Shown here: positions 1 to 6,360 of the stretch, piece by piece
How the letters are laid out: each line of letters starts with the position of its first letter
Position numbering within the stretch: position 1 is the first letter of the stretch
Assembly: GCA_020722485.1 (NCBI GenBank)
Contig: DYKS01000020.1
Coordinates: 1-11,507, forward strand
DNA length: 11,507 nucleotides
Reading direction: 5' to 3'
Source: Candidatus Elulimicrobium sp.
GTDB lineage: Bacteria; Patescibacteriota; Minisyncoccia; Moranbacterales; UBA9337
Translations under genes and position numbers: made by a program
The notes under the pieces: model-generated
Told to the model about the DNA's origin: nothing
The model's input: only the letters and a program-made list of their open reading frames with translations
Databases searched by the model: none

Positions 1-47
1 GTAAAACCTCTTTTAACAGCGAATAAACTCTTTTTTATTTTATTCAT
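1..47 (-). CDS. Type IV prepilin, N-terminal fragment (cut by window edge)
   Basis: Only the first 16 codons lie inside the window; the gene continues past the left edge. The ATG at 45-47 opens a peptide reading MNKIKKSLFAVKRGFT. This is a short basic leader ending in Gly14 followed by Phe15-Thr16, the form recognised and cut by prepilin peptidase (PilD) in class III signal peptides. The hydrophobic helix expected next would be off the edge. A perfect Shine-Dalgarno sits 5 nt upstream, and a consensus promoter lies in the preceding gap. The gene follows pilC on the same strand, 154 bp after its stop. Position, leader and strong expression signals suggest the major pilin, but a minor pilin or pseudopilin of the same fold cannot be excluded from so few residues. 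Confidence 0.82.
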   Translation of the reverse strand, partial: MNKIKKSLFAVKRGF

Positions 48-52
48 AAAAA

Positions 53-62
53 CACCTCCTTT
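53..62 (-). promoter_or_regulatory. Strong Shine-Dalgarno of the pilin gene
   Basis: The minus strand reads AAAGGAGGTG, then TTTTT, then ATG. This is a near-full complement of the 16S rRNA 3' end at normal spacing. Nearly every other gene in the window lacks such a site, so this one both fixes the start and suggests high translation. Confidence 0.9.
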
Positions 63-82
63 CGTTTTTCAAACCTGAAAAA

Positions 83-96
83 CTTTACCGGTAAAG
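83..96. promoter_or_regulatory. 14-bp perfect palindrome in the pilin 5' region
   Basis: CTTTACCGGTAAAG is its own reverse complement and begins 36 nt upstream of the pilin start codon. It could be a dimeric-regulator operator. In RNA it could form a 5-bp stem with a CCGG loop. It also overlaps a weaker possible -10 (TAAAGT, with TTGAAA 16 nt upstream at 104-109 on the minus strand). No regulator is identified; the function is inferred only from symmetry and position. Confidence 0.5.
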
Positions 97-161
97 AAAA
101 ATTTTTCAAGTTTATTTTATTTTTGTTTTCTATTAAAAAAATCAATCGTCTCAATTATTTT

Positions 162-189
162 ATTATAACAAATTTTTTTTAAACAGCAA
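162..189 (-). promoter_or_regulatory. Predicted sigma70-type promoter of the pilin gene
   Basis: The minus strand has a perfect -10 TATAAT (162-167) preceded by TGT, making an extended -10. A -35-like TTGCTG (184-189) lies 16 nt further upstream. Transcription would begin near position 155 and give a leader of roughly 110 nt. The region is AT-rich, which raises the chance of accidental matches, but the extended -10 is exact. Confidence 0.6.
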
Positions 190-201
190 ACAAAGTTAGA
201 A

Positions 202-1413
202 TTAAAATTTATCCACCACACTATAAAGCGGAACAATAACCGCCACAACCAAAATCATTACTCCAATTCCCACGACAGTGATCAACACCGGTTCCAAAAG
301 AGTAGTAAAATTTTTAGTCATATATTCTATCTCTTCATCATAAAATTTTGCCACCAAATCCATCGACTCTTCTAACTTGCCTGTTTCTTCTCCGATTTTT
401 ACCATTCGGGCTGCTACTGAAGGAATTTCCGAAGAACGAGCCAGCACTTCGCTTAAAGAACCTCCAGTTTTTACATGATCCACGGAACGCAAAACAATTC
501 CTTTGTAGATATCATTGCCAATCGTGTCGCTAGAAATTTCCAGCGCTTTGACGATAGACACTCCACTGCGCAAAAGCGAAGAAAAATTATTAGCAAAACG
601 ACTTATATAAATATAGCGGAAAATTTTACCAAACAAAGGCAAATGGATTTTTACTTGATTCCACTCCCGCTTGCCAACTTCTGTTTGGATATAATAAAAA
701 AATCCAACAATTCCGCCAATAATAACGATAAGCACCGCCCACCAATAACTTTCCATAAATTTTCCAATACCAATAACCAAAGCTGTATACCAAGGAATAT
801 CAACACCCAAATCTTCAATAACCTGCGTTAATTTAGGAAAAACAAAACTAATAACGATAAAACTAAAAATAAAAGCGGCGCTAATCACGAAAGCTGGATA
901 TTGAATCGCGCCTTTGATCTTAGAATTCAATTGGTAATTTTTTTCAATATTTTTAGCAATATTGCTCAACGCTTCCGGCAAACTTCCGGAAATTTCTCCA
1001 CTGCGCGTCAAATTTACCACTAAAACAGGAAAGGTTCGCGGATATTTCGCCATCGCTTCGGAAAGAGACATTCCCTCTTTCACGCTTTCCGCTAACTCTC
1101 GACTAATAGTTCTTAACGTAATATTTTCCGACTGAATAGCAATCGCGCGCAAAGATTGAAAAATTGGTACGCTAGCGCTAATTAAAATGCTTAACTGACG
1201 AAAAAACGCTAGTAAATCCTTTTGATTTACATTTTCCCAAATCATTTGTATTCCCAAAATGGTTTCCAGTCCCTTCTTTTTTTCCACTAAATAAACCGGA
1301 ATTAATCCCCGCTCCGCCAAAGACTCCGCTGCCTTTTGGCGAGTAACTCCTTTTACCAATCCTCTTTTTATTTCTCCTTGTTCGGTTTTGGCTTTGAATT
1401 CAAATTGTGGCAT
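202..1413 (-). CDS. pilC: Type IV pilus inner-membrane platform protein PilC
   Basis: PilC (GspF family) is the polytopic membrane platform on which the PilB and PilT motors act to add or remove pilin subunits. The 403-residue product matches the usual family length. It holds two GspF-type cytoplasmic domains, about 70-192 and 273-395. Each has the family pattern: an RQLSILISASVPI-like segment with RSGEISGSL in the first, and a NNFSSLLRSGVSI-like segment with IGEETGKLEES in the second. Predicted membrane helices lie near 171-193, 223-241 and 373-397. The ATG at 1413 gives the usual start (MPQFEFKAKT) but has no Shine-Dalgarno. It follows pilT after a 143-bp gap with two inverted repeats, and the pilin gene comes next. 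Identification is firm from sequence and context. Confidence 0.96.
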   Translation of the reverse strand: MPQFEFKAKTEQGEIKRGLVKGVTRQKAAESLAERGLIPVYLVEKKKGLETILGIQMIWENVNQKDLLAFFRQLSILISASVPIFQSLRAIAIQSENITLRTISRELAESVKEGMSLSEAMAKYPRTFPVLVVNLTRSGEISGSLPEALSNIAKNIEKNYQLNSKIKGAIQYPAFVISAAFIFSFIVISFVFPKLTQVIEDLGVDIPWYTALVIGIGKFMESYWWAVLIVIIGGIVGFFYYIQTEVGKREWNQVKIHLPLFGKIFRYIYISRFANNFSSLLRSGVSIVKALEISSDTIGNDIYKGIVLRSVDHVKTGGSLSEVLARSSEIPSVAARMVKIGEETGKLEESMDLVAKFYDEEIEYMTKNFTTLLEPVLITVVGIGVMILVVAVIVPLYSVVDKF

Positions 1414-1425
1414 AATTTTAAAAAT

Positions 1426-1462
1426 TCATTTTTTGAATATTAGTCAAACATTCAAAAAATGA
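1426..1462 (-). promoter_or_regulatory. Perfect 13-bp inverted repeat just upstream of pilC
   Basis: TCATTTTTTGAAT (1426-1438) and ATTCAAAAAATGA (1450-1462) are exact reverse complements separated by 11 nt. On the transcribed minus strand the stem-loop ends 12 nt before the pilC ATG. No U-run follows it, so it is not a typical terminator. It may be an mRNA-processing or stability element or a translation-control structure. Confidence 0.55.
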
Positions 1463-1506
1463 TTTATGTTTTTAAAATAAAAAAATTACTTATGAACTAC
1501 TAACTA

Positions 1507-1529
1507 TTGCTAAACTTAAATTTTAGCAA
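1507..1529 (-). promoter_or_regulatory. Second stem-loop in the pilT-pilC gap
   Basis: TTGCTAAA (1507-1514) and TTTAGCAA (1522-1529) are exact reverse complements around a 7-nt loop. The stem-loop lies about 27 nt downstream of the pilT stop. No T-run follows on either strand, so intrinsic termination is unlikely; it may protect the 3' end of an upstream pilus transcript. Confidence 0.4.
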
Positions 1530-1556
1530 ACCTCGCTAGAAAAAATTTTCTCCATT

Positions 1557-2654
1557 TTAATATTCTCCCAATGCTTTAAAATATTCACGGTTTTTAGCGT
1601 AAGACAGAGCGTTTTCCCCTGAAATCAAACCTCTTCTTACTAATTCCATCAATGAACGATCCAAAGAAATCATATTTTCTTTAATACCAGTTTCAATAGC
1701 GTTGTCTATTTGATAACTTTTATTTTCACGAATCAAATTTTCAATAGCTTTATTTTTGAACATTATCTCCAAAGCCGGCACCCGATCGCCGCCAATTTTA
1801 GGAATCAATCTTTGAGACACTACGCCCAAAAGCACATTGGCCAATTGAACCCGAATTTGACTTTGCTGATTTTGAGGAAAAACATCAATAATACGATCCA
1901 CAGTTTGAGCGCTATCGTTAGTGTGCAGTGTCGCGAAAATTAAATGTCCTGTTTCCGCCGCCGTAATGGCGGTGCTGATAGTTTTTAAATCGCGCATTTC
2001 TCCAATCATCACCACATTAGCATCTTCCCGAAAAACAGCAGTGAGAGCGGCAGAAAAAGTTTTTACATCCCGCCCTACTTCCCGCTGATTGATAATACAA
2101 CGATCCTGATTATAAATATATTCAATGGGGTCCTCAATTGTAAGAATATGTTTATCTTCATTATGATTGATATAATCAATCAACGCCGCCAAAGTTGTGG
2201 ATTTTCCGTGCCCAATAGGACCAGTCACTAGCACCAAACCTTGAGAAAAACGAGTAAAATTATATAAAATATTCGGTAAATTTAATTCCTCTAAACTGCG
2301 AATATTGCTGGTAATGAAACGCATTGCAATACTGATGTATCCTTTTTGAAAAAAAACATTGCTACGAAAGCGAGCTTTATCTTCAAAACTGTAAGAAAAA
2401 TCCGCGCTACCATCTTCCATCAATTGTTTTTTATTTTCTTCCGTCATAATCAAATTACTCAAAGCTTCCGTGTCTTCCGGTGTCAAAATTTCTTCTTGAG
2501 AAAGAGGAAAAAGCCGACCATCCACCCTGATAGTTGGATAACGACCTACCACCAAATGTAAATCAGAACCATTTTGCTGAGCCACTGTGCGTAAATAACT
2601 TTTTATTTTTTGTTCGTAGTGAATTTTATCCATTTTTAATTTTATCGTTTTCAC
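1557..2654 (-). CDS. pilT: Type IV pilus retraction ATPase PilT
   Basis: PilT is the hexameric cytoplasmic ATPase that drives pilus disassembly, giving twitching, adhesion force and DNA uptake. Numbering from a GTG start at 2654, the protein shows the family's N-terminal NGSDLHL motif (28-34), Walker A GPIGHGKST (145-153), an Asp box TIEDPIEY (172-179), Walker B with VVMIGEMRD (214-222, catalytic Glu219) and a His box from His237. The AIENLIRE segment (303-310) corresponds to the AIRNLIRE motif that marks PilT rather than PilB. At 365 residues the length is normal. Neither start has a Shine-Dalgarno: the GTG at 2654 gives 7 extra residues, and an ATG at 2633 is equally plausible. The P-loop has Ile and His where most PilTs have Thr and Ser, but the required G-K-S is intact. 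Confidence 0.95.
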   Translation of the reverse strand: MKTIKLKMDKIHYEQKIKSYLRTVAQQNGSDLHLVVGRYPTIRVDGRLFPLSQEEILTPEDTEALSNLIMTEENKKQLMEDGSADFSYSFEDKARFRSNVFFQKGYISIAMRFITSNIRSLEELNLPNILYNFTRFSQGLVLVTGPIGHGKSTTLAALIDYINHNEDKHILTIEDPIEYIYNQDRCIINQREVGRDVKTFSAALTAVFREDANVVMIGEMRDLKTISTAITAAETGHLIFATLHTNDSAQTVDRIIDVFPQNQQSQIRVQLANVLLGVVSQRLIPKIGGDRVPALEIMFKNKAIENLIRENKSYQIDNAIETGIKENMISLDRSLMELVRRGLISGENALSYAKNREYFKALGEY

Positions 2655-2680
2655 GGAAGAAAAATTAAATCTCCGAGAAA

Positions 2681-3076
2681 CTAAATATTATTATTTTTTC
2701 CAGCCAATATTTCTTTCACTTTCTCAATCACTTCAGAAGGACTAAATTGCGATTTAATTAAATAATCGTTAGCGCCTAAAGAAAGCGCTTCGTCAATGTC
2801 TTCATTTTGAGAAAGATTACTTAGTATCAAAACGGGTATTTTTTCCCACTCTTCGTTTTCTTTAATTTTTCGTAAAGCTTCTATTCCACTCATATAGGGC
2901 ATTAAAATATCCAACATTATCAAATCGGGAATCTCTTTTTCTAAATTGATCAGAACTTCTTTTCCGTTTTCCGCCAGAACTGTTTCAAACCCCTCTTGTT
3001 TGAGTTTGGTTTGATAAATATCTTGGATAAAATAATCATCTTCCGCCAAAAGAATTTTTTTTCTTTCTTCGCTCAT
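2681..3076 (-). CDS. Receiver-only (CheY-like) response regulator of the pilus operon
   Basis: This 131-residue protein is a single phosphoreceiver domain with no output domain. It has the acidic pocket Glu12-Asp13-Asp14, the phosphoacceptor Asp56 within LDILMP, the switch Ser86 and the conserved Lys108 (in DYLIKS). These are the residues needed for phosphorylation-dependent switching. It lies between pilB (48-bp gap) and pilT (26-bp gap) on the same strand, so it probably acts on the pilus motors or their assembly, analogous in principle to PilG/PilH of Pseudomonas. That link is inference. No histidine kinase or chemotaxis partner is in the window. The ATG at 3076 has no Shine-Dalgarno but gives a normal receiver start (KKILLAEDD). 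Confidence 0.93.
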   Translation of the reverse strand: MSEERKKILLAEDDYFIQDIYQTKLKQEGFETVLAENGKEVLINLEKEIPDLIMLDILMPYMSGIEALRKIKENEEWEKIPVLILSNLSQNEDIDEALSLGANDYLIKSQFSPSEVIEKVKEILAGKNNNI

Positions 3077-3124
3077 ATTTATTTTATATTATTATTTTAA
3101 TTTTAACTATCTATATACTTTTAA

Positions 3125-4792
3125 TCAACCTTTGTCATCTTCAATGTCTCCGCCCACGCTTAATGTTCCCTCGGTAATACGCATAACTTCTTCCAAAGTG
3201 GTTATCCCAGCCAATACTTTCAAAAGACCGTCTTGCTTCATTGTGATTAAATTTCTACGCTCGGCTTCTTTTTTCAAAAATAACTCTCTTCCTTTTTCTT
3301 CGGAAATAATATTTTTAAATTTATCGTCTATATCCACCACCTCGCAAATAGCGATTCTGCCCATATAACCGGTGTTGTCACATTTTTCACATCCTTTTCC
3401 TTGATAAATTTTATAACCTTTTTTTTCAAACACGCCGTATTTTTCTTTTTCCTCGTCGGAAACATTTGCCAATTCTTCTTTTATTTTTTCCGTTATCGCG
3501 CCAGGAATCTTGACTTCGCGTTTACAATGAGGACAAATCCTTCGCACCAAACGTTGCGCCATTAAACATTTCAATGACGAGGAAATAAGGAAGGGTTCCA
3601 CTCCCATATCCACCAGTCGCGGCACCGCCCCCAAAGCATTATTGGTATGAAGCGTGGAAAAAACCAAATGTCCAGTCAAAGCGGCATGGATCGCCAATTC
3701 AGCCGTCTCGGTATCGCGAATCTCTCCTACCATTATAACATTAGGATCTTGACGCAAAATAGAACGCAATCCATTGGCAAAAGTATATCCGATTTCCGGT
3801 TTAATCTGGCTTTGATTAATTCCGTCCATAGAATATTCCACCGGGTCTTCCAACGTAACAATATTAATTCCCACATTATTGATAATTTTCAAAAAAGTGT
3901 ATAAAGAAGTGGATTTTCCCGATCCGGTTGGTCCAGTAATAAGAATAATTCCGTAAGGTTTTTTGATTTTCTCTAAAAGAATTTCTCGATTACTGCCGAT
4001 AATACCCAACTCATTTAACTGAAAAATTTTATCTTCTTTGTTTAATACCCGCAGCGCTATTTTTTCTCCATTCATTACCGGAAAAGTAGAAACGCGGAAA
4101 TCTATGCTTTCCAATTTATTTTTTTTAATTTTAAACCGTCCATCTTGCGGTTTTCTTTTTTCATCTATTTTCAAATTGGCCAATATTTTTATATGGGAAA
4201 TCACCGCTAAACCGACATCACGTGGCAAAAAAAGAGAAGGCCGCAAAATTCCGTCCACTCGATACCGCACCCGATACTTATCGCCATCCGGTTCAATATG
4301 AATATCACTGGCATTTCCCTCCAAAGCATAATCAATAATCACTCGTCCCAACTTGCTAACCGGAGCGTCTTGAATTACATCTTCTTCTTCCAAACGGGAA
4401 GTTTTCTTTGATTTTATTTCTGAAAAAGTTTTTTCTTTTTCTTCTTCCAAAAAACTGACTACATCTTTTAAAGCTTTATCAGCGCTTTCATATCCTTTCA
4501 ACAAATCTCGGATTATTTCATCCGAAGCGGAAAAAATTTTTATGTTTATATTTTCTTTTTCCGCCAAAAACTGCAAAGAATTCAAAGCGTTAATATCGTC
4601 AGGATTAGACATTGCCACATCAACTACGTTCCCTTTTTTTCTAAAAGTGGCCATACGATACTGACGAGCCATTTCTATCGGTATAATACCAAGAACTTTT
4701 TTATCCACATCCGATGGTAAAGAAGAAAGCCGATAATTATTATCGCGGTTGGAAAAAAAAATAGCTTTATTTTTTTGCCCTTCAAATTCCAT
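3125..4792 (-). CDS. pilB: Type IV pilus assembly (extension) ATPase PilB
   Basis: PilB is the hexameric ATPase that powers pilin polymerisation. Counting from the ATG at 4792 (555 residues), it has a GspE N-terminal-type domain, a linker ending near KLGRVIIDYAL, the NASDIHIEP segment, Walker A GPTGSGKST (287-295), Asp box TLEDPVEY (313-320), Walker B VIMVGEIRD (352-360) and the His box HLVFSTLHTN (375-384). A tetracysteine zinc site is present, with CPHC at 420-423 and CEKC at 468-471, typical of PilB/GspE and absent from PilT. I chose ATG 4792, 16 nt after the pilO stop. A TTG at 4822 would add 10 residues and overlap pilO by 14 nt, but has no ribosome-binding site. The stop is TGA. Confidence 0.95.
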   Translation of the reverse strand: MEFEGQKNKAIFFSNRDNNYRLSSLPSDVDKKVLGIIPIEMARQYRMATFRKKGNVVDVAMSNPDDINALNSLQFLAEKENINIKIFSASDEIIRDLLKGYESADKALKDVVSFLEEEKEKTFSEIKSKKTSRLEEEDVIQDAPVSKLGRVIIDYALEGNASDIHIEPDGDKYRVRYRVDGILRPSLFLPRDVGLAVISHIKILANLKIDEKRKPQDGRFKIKKNKLESIDFRVSTFPVMNGEKIALRVLNKEDKIFQLNELGIIGSNREILLEKIKKPYGIILITGPTGSGKSTSLYTFLKIINNVGINIVTLEDPVEYSMDGINQSQIKPEIGYTFANGLRSILRQDPNVIMVGEIRDTETAELAIHAALTGHLVFSTLHTNNALGAVPRLVDMGVEPFLISSSLKCLMAQRLVRRICPHCKREVKIPGAITEKIKEELANVSDEEKEKYGVFEKKGYKIYQGKGCEKCDNTGYMGRIAICEVVDIDDKFKNIISEEKGRELFLKKEAERRNLITMKQDGLLKVLAGITTLEEVMRITEGTLSVGGDIEDDKG

Positions 4793-4808
4793 TGGTTCTT
4801 TTATAAAT

Positions 4809-5606
4809 TTACAAATTAGCAAACGGATTGACTGAACCCTGTGTTCCGATTTCTATTGGAGGAACTTTTTCAGTAATTAAACAGCTTTGAATTTTTTCTA
4901 ATGCGGAAAAATTTAAATCTCCGGAAGCAAAAACCGGATGTTTTAACCCAACAACATAATCGCTTAATCCAACTGGAGAAAGATACCCAAAAGAAACACC
5001 GATTTCTCCGGAGATCATAGTTGGATCCTCATTATATTTTCCTAGACGAATATATTTAATTTGATTAAACTTATTGATTATATTAATTTCATTGACATAT
5101 TTTTTAATCGCTTGATAATCGCCAATAATTTTCACATCGGCTGAAACAAAAACCAATGGATTAGCAAGTGATTTTTTTTCTTCATTAGAAGGATTAGTGT
5201 TTTTGTTTTTATCTTCTTCCTCAACAGACGGCAAAACAGCAGTAGCAGTATTCTTATCTTCCTTTATACTCAATTCATTAACAATGACACCGCTATCCAC
5301 TGCCAAAAAATTCAAATAATTAATCAATTCCTCTTCTTCTTTATCCTTATTACTTTCATTTAAGGCTTGATAAAAATAGGGAAGGAAATTGTCAATTTGT
5401 TTCGTTTCCGCAGACGACTCTTCTAACTTTCTGGATAAACTTTGAAAGTTGCTTTCTTTTTGAGACAAACCATTCAGTTCCTCTTCTTTTTGCGCCACCT
5501 CTTGACGTAATTTTTTCATATTAGTGTATTCTGGATAAAGAAACCAAATACCTATAATTACAGCTCCTATTAAAGCCAGTGGGAAAAAAAGTAATTTTAA
5601 ACGCAT
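4809..5606 (-). CDS. pilO: Type IV pilus alignment-complex protein PilO
   Basis: This bitopic inner-membrane protein pairs with PilN and, through it, PilM, to align the pilus motor platform. The 265-residue product has an N-terminal membrane helix (about 5-24), then a charged heptad-like segment (about 28-70) suited to the PilN/PilO coiled coil, then a ferredoxin-like extracytoplasmic region. The assignment rests on topology and on the position after pilN, since PilO sequences diverge strongly. An acidic, Asn-rich low-complexity insert (about 127-146) splits the globular part. The C-terminus ends in a short extension with Asn260-Pro261-Phe262, unusual for a plain PilO. The ATG at 5606 has no Shine-Dalgarno but is preceded by a stem-loop. 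Confidence 0.85.
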   Translation of the reverse strand: MRLKLLFFPLALIGAVIIGIWFLYPEYTNMKKLRQEVAQKEEELNGLSQKESNFQSLSRKLEESSAETKQIDNFLPYFYQALNESNKDKEEEELINYLNFLAVDSGVIVNELSIKEDKNTATAVLPSVEEEDKNKNTNPSNEEKKSLANPLVFVSADVKIIGDYQAIKKYVNEINIINKFNQIKYIRLGKYNEDPTMISGEIGVSFGYLSPVGLSDYVVGLKHPVFASGDLNFSALEKIQSCLITEKVPPIEIGTQGSVNPFANL

Positions 5607-5619
5607 ATTTTTGTTTTAA

Positions 5620-5657
5620 GATTTTTTTCGTAGCCTTTTTTAAAGCCGAAAAAAATC
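5620..5657 (-). promoter_or_regulatory. Perfect 11-bp inverted repeat just upstream of pilO
   Basis: GATTTTTTTCG (5620-5630) and CGAAAAAAATC (5647-5657) are exact reverse complements. Inside them a further CTTT/AAAG pairing is possible. On the minus strand the structure ends 13 nt before the pilO ATG, almost the same placement as the repeat before pilC. No U-run follows it on the transcribed strand. Confidence 0.55.
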
Positions 5658-5688
5658 ATTTTAATTATTTTAAAAAATTATTTTAATT

Positions 5689-6282
5689 TTATTTTGCGCA
5701 TTGCGGCTGTTCGCCAATATAACTAGAAACTATAGAAAACTTTACTTTTTTATTTCCGTTTTCATCAACTTCTTTAGATGTTTTATCTGATAAATTAATA
5801 TCCTTAAAATTCTTTGATTTTTTTAAACTTAACATTTGTCTAGCAATAGCGTAAAAATTTCCACTAACCGCGTCCAGCTTAACTATTTTTTTCTCGCAAT
5901 CCCAATCCAAAGAATTAAGCGCTACTCCTTCCACCATTGCGCCTTCTAATTTTTCAAAAAATTCTTGAGTTTTTTTCTTGTTGTTCAAATTTTCCTCCAC
6001 TATTTTATTTTTCTCCGAAAAAGCCGCAATTTTTACGGCCATGGAATTACCTCCTCCATCCTCCCCGTAATACTTCATTTTTTCTTCTATTGATTTATTC
6101 GTATCGTTTTTTTTCTGCTCCAAATTCTGATTATAAAATTTCAATCCCGCGTAAGCTCCGCCAACTAAAAATAAAATCAGAGCAGCCATCAACGTTCCAC
6201 CGCCTAAAATTTTGCCTATTCCTAAACCGCTCATTTCAAAATCTTCTTTTTCTTGATTTTGATAAAAATTTATATTGGTCAT
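5689..6282 (-). CDS. pilN: Type IV pilus alignment-complex protein PilN
   Basis: PilN is a bitopic inner-membrane protein whose cytoplasmic N-terminus binds PilM and whose outer part dimerises with PilO. The N-terminus MTNINFYQ matches the conserved PilN segment (commonly INLLP-like) that inserts into PilM. A membrane helix follows at about 27-49, then a lysine-rich helical region (about 52-110) and a small mixed alpha/beta domain. At 197 residues it fits the family. It lies between pilM and pilO on the same strand. The ATG at 6282 has only an A-run upstream and no Shine-Dalgarno. Confidence comes equally from the N-terminal motif, topology and gene order. Confidence 0.87.
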   Translation of the reverse strand: MTNINFYQNQEKEDFEMSGLGIGKILGGGTLMAALILFLVGGAYAGLKFYNQNLEQKKNDTNKSIEEKMKYYGEDGGGNSMAVKIAAFSEKNKIVEENLNNKKKTQEFFEKLEGAMVEGVALNSLDWDCEKKIVKLDAVSGNFYAIARQMLSLKKSKNFKDINLSDKTSKEVDENGNKKVKFSIVSSYIGEQPQCAK

Positions 6283-6292
6283 TTTTTTGTTT

Positions 6293-6316
6293 TTAATTTA
6301 TTAATTTATTAATTTA
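6293..6316. repeat. Three tandem copies of an 8-bp AT unit
   Basis: TTAATTTA occurs three times without a break in the 78-bp pilM-pilN gap and then degenerates into TTAT/TTTTA units up to about 6333. It may be simple low-complexity spacer. Copy-number change would alter the leader length ahead of pilN. Confidence 0.75.
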
Positions 6317-6327
6317 TTATTTATTTT

Positions 6328-6357
6328 ATTTTAACATAAAAAAATTTAAACAAACAA
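6328..6357 (-). promoter_or_regulatory. Possible internal promoter ahead of pilN
   Basis: The minus strand has TAAAAT (6328-6333) preceded by TGT, an extended -10 form. A TTGTTT (6352-6357) lies 18 nt upstream. The -10 is one base from consensus. Accidental matches are frequent in such AT-rich DNA, so this is only a candidate. Confidence 0.25.
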
Positions 6358-6360
6358 TAA

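Noticed and set aside
475..831. Plus-strand 118-codon frame inside pilC
   Set aside because: It is the opposite strand of a clearly conserved gene, with no start signal and a low-complexity product.
4793..4822. Upstream TTG start for pilB
   Set aside because: It has no ribosome-binding site and would overlap pilO. The ATG at 4792 lies just after the pilO stop and keeps the whole family domain.
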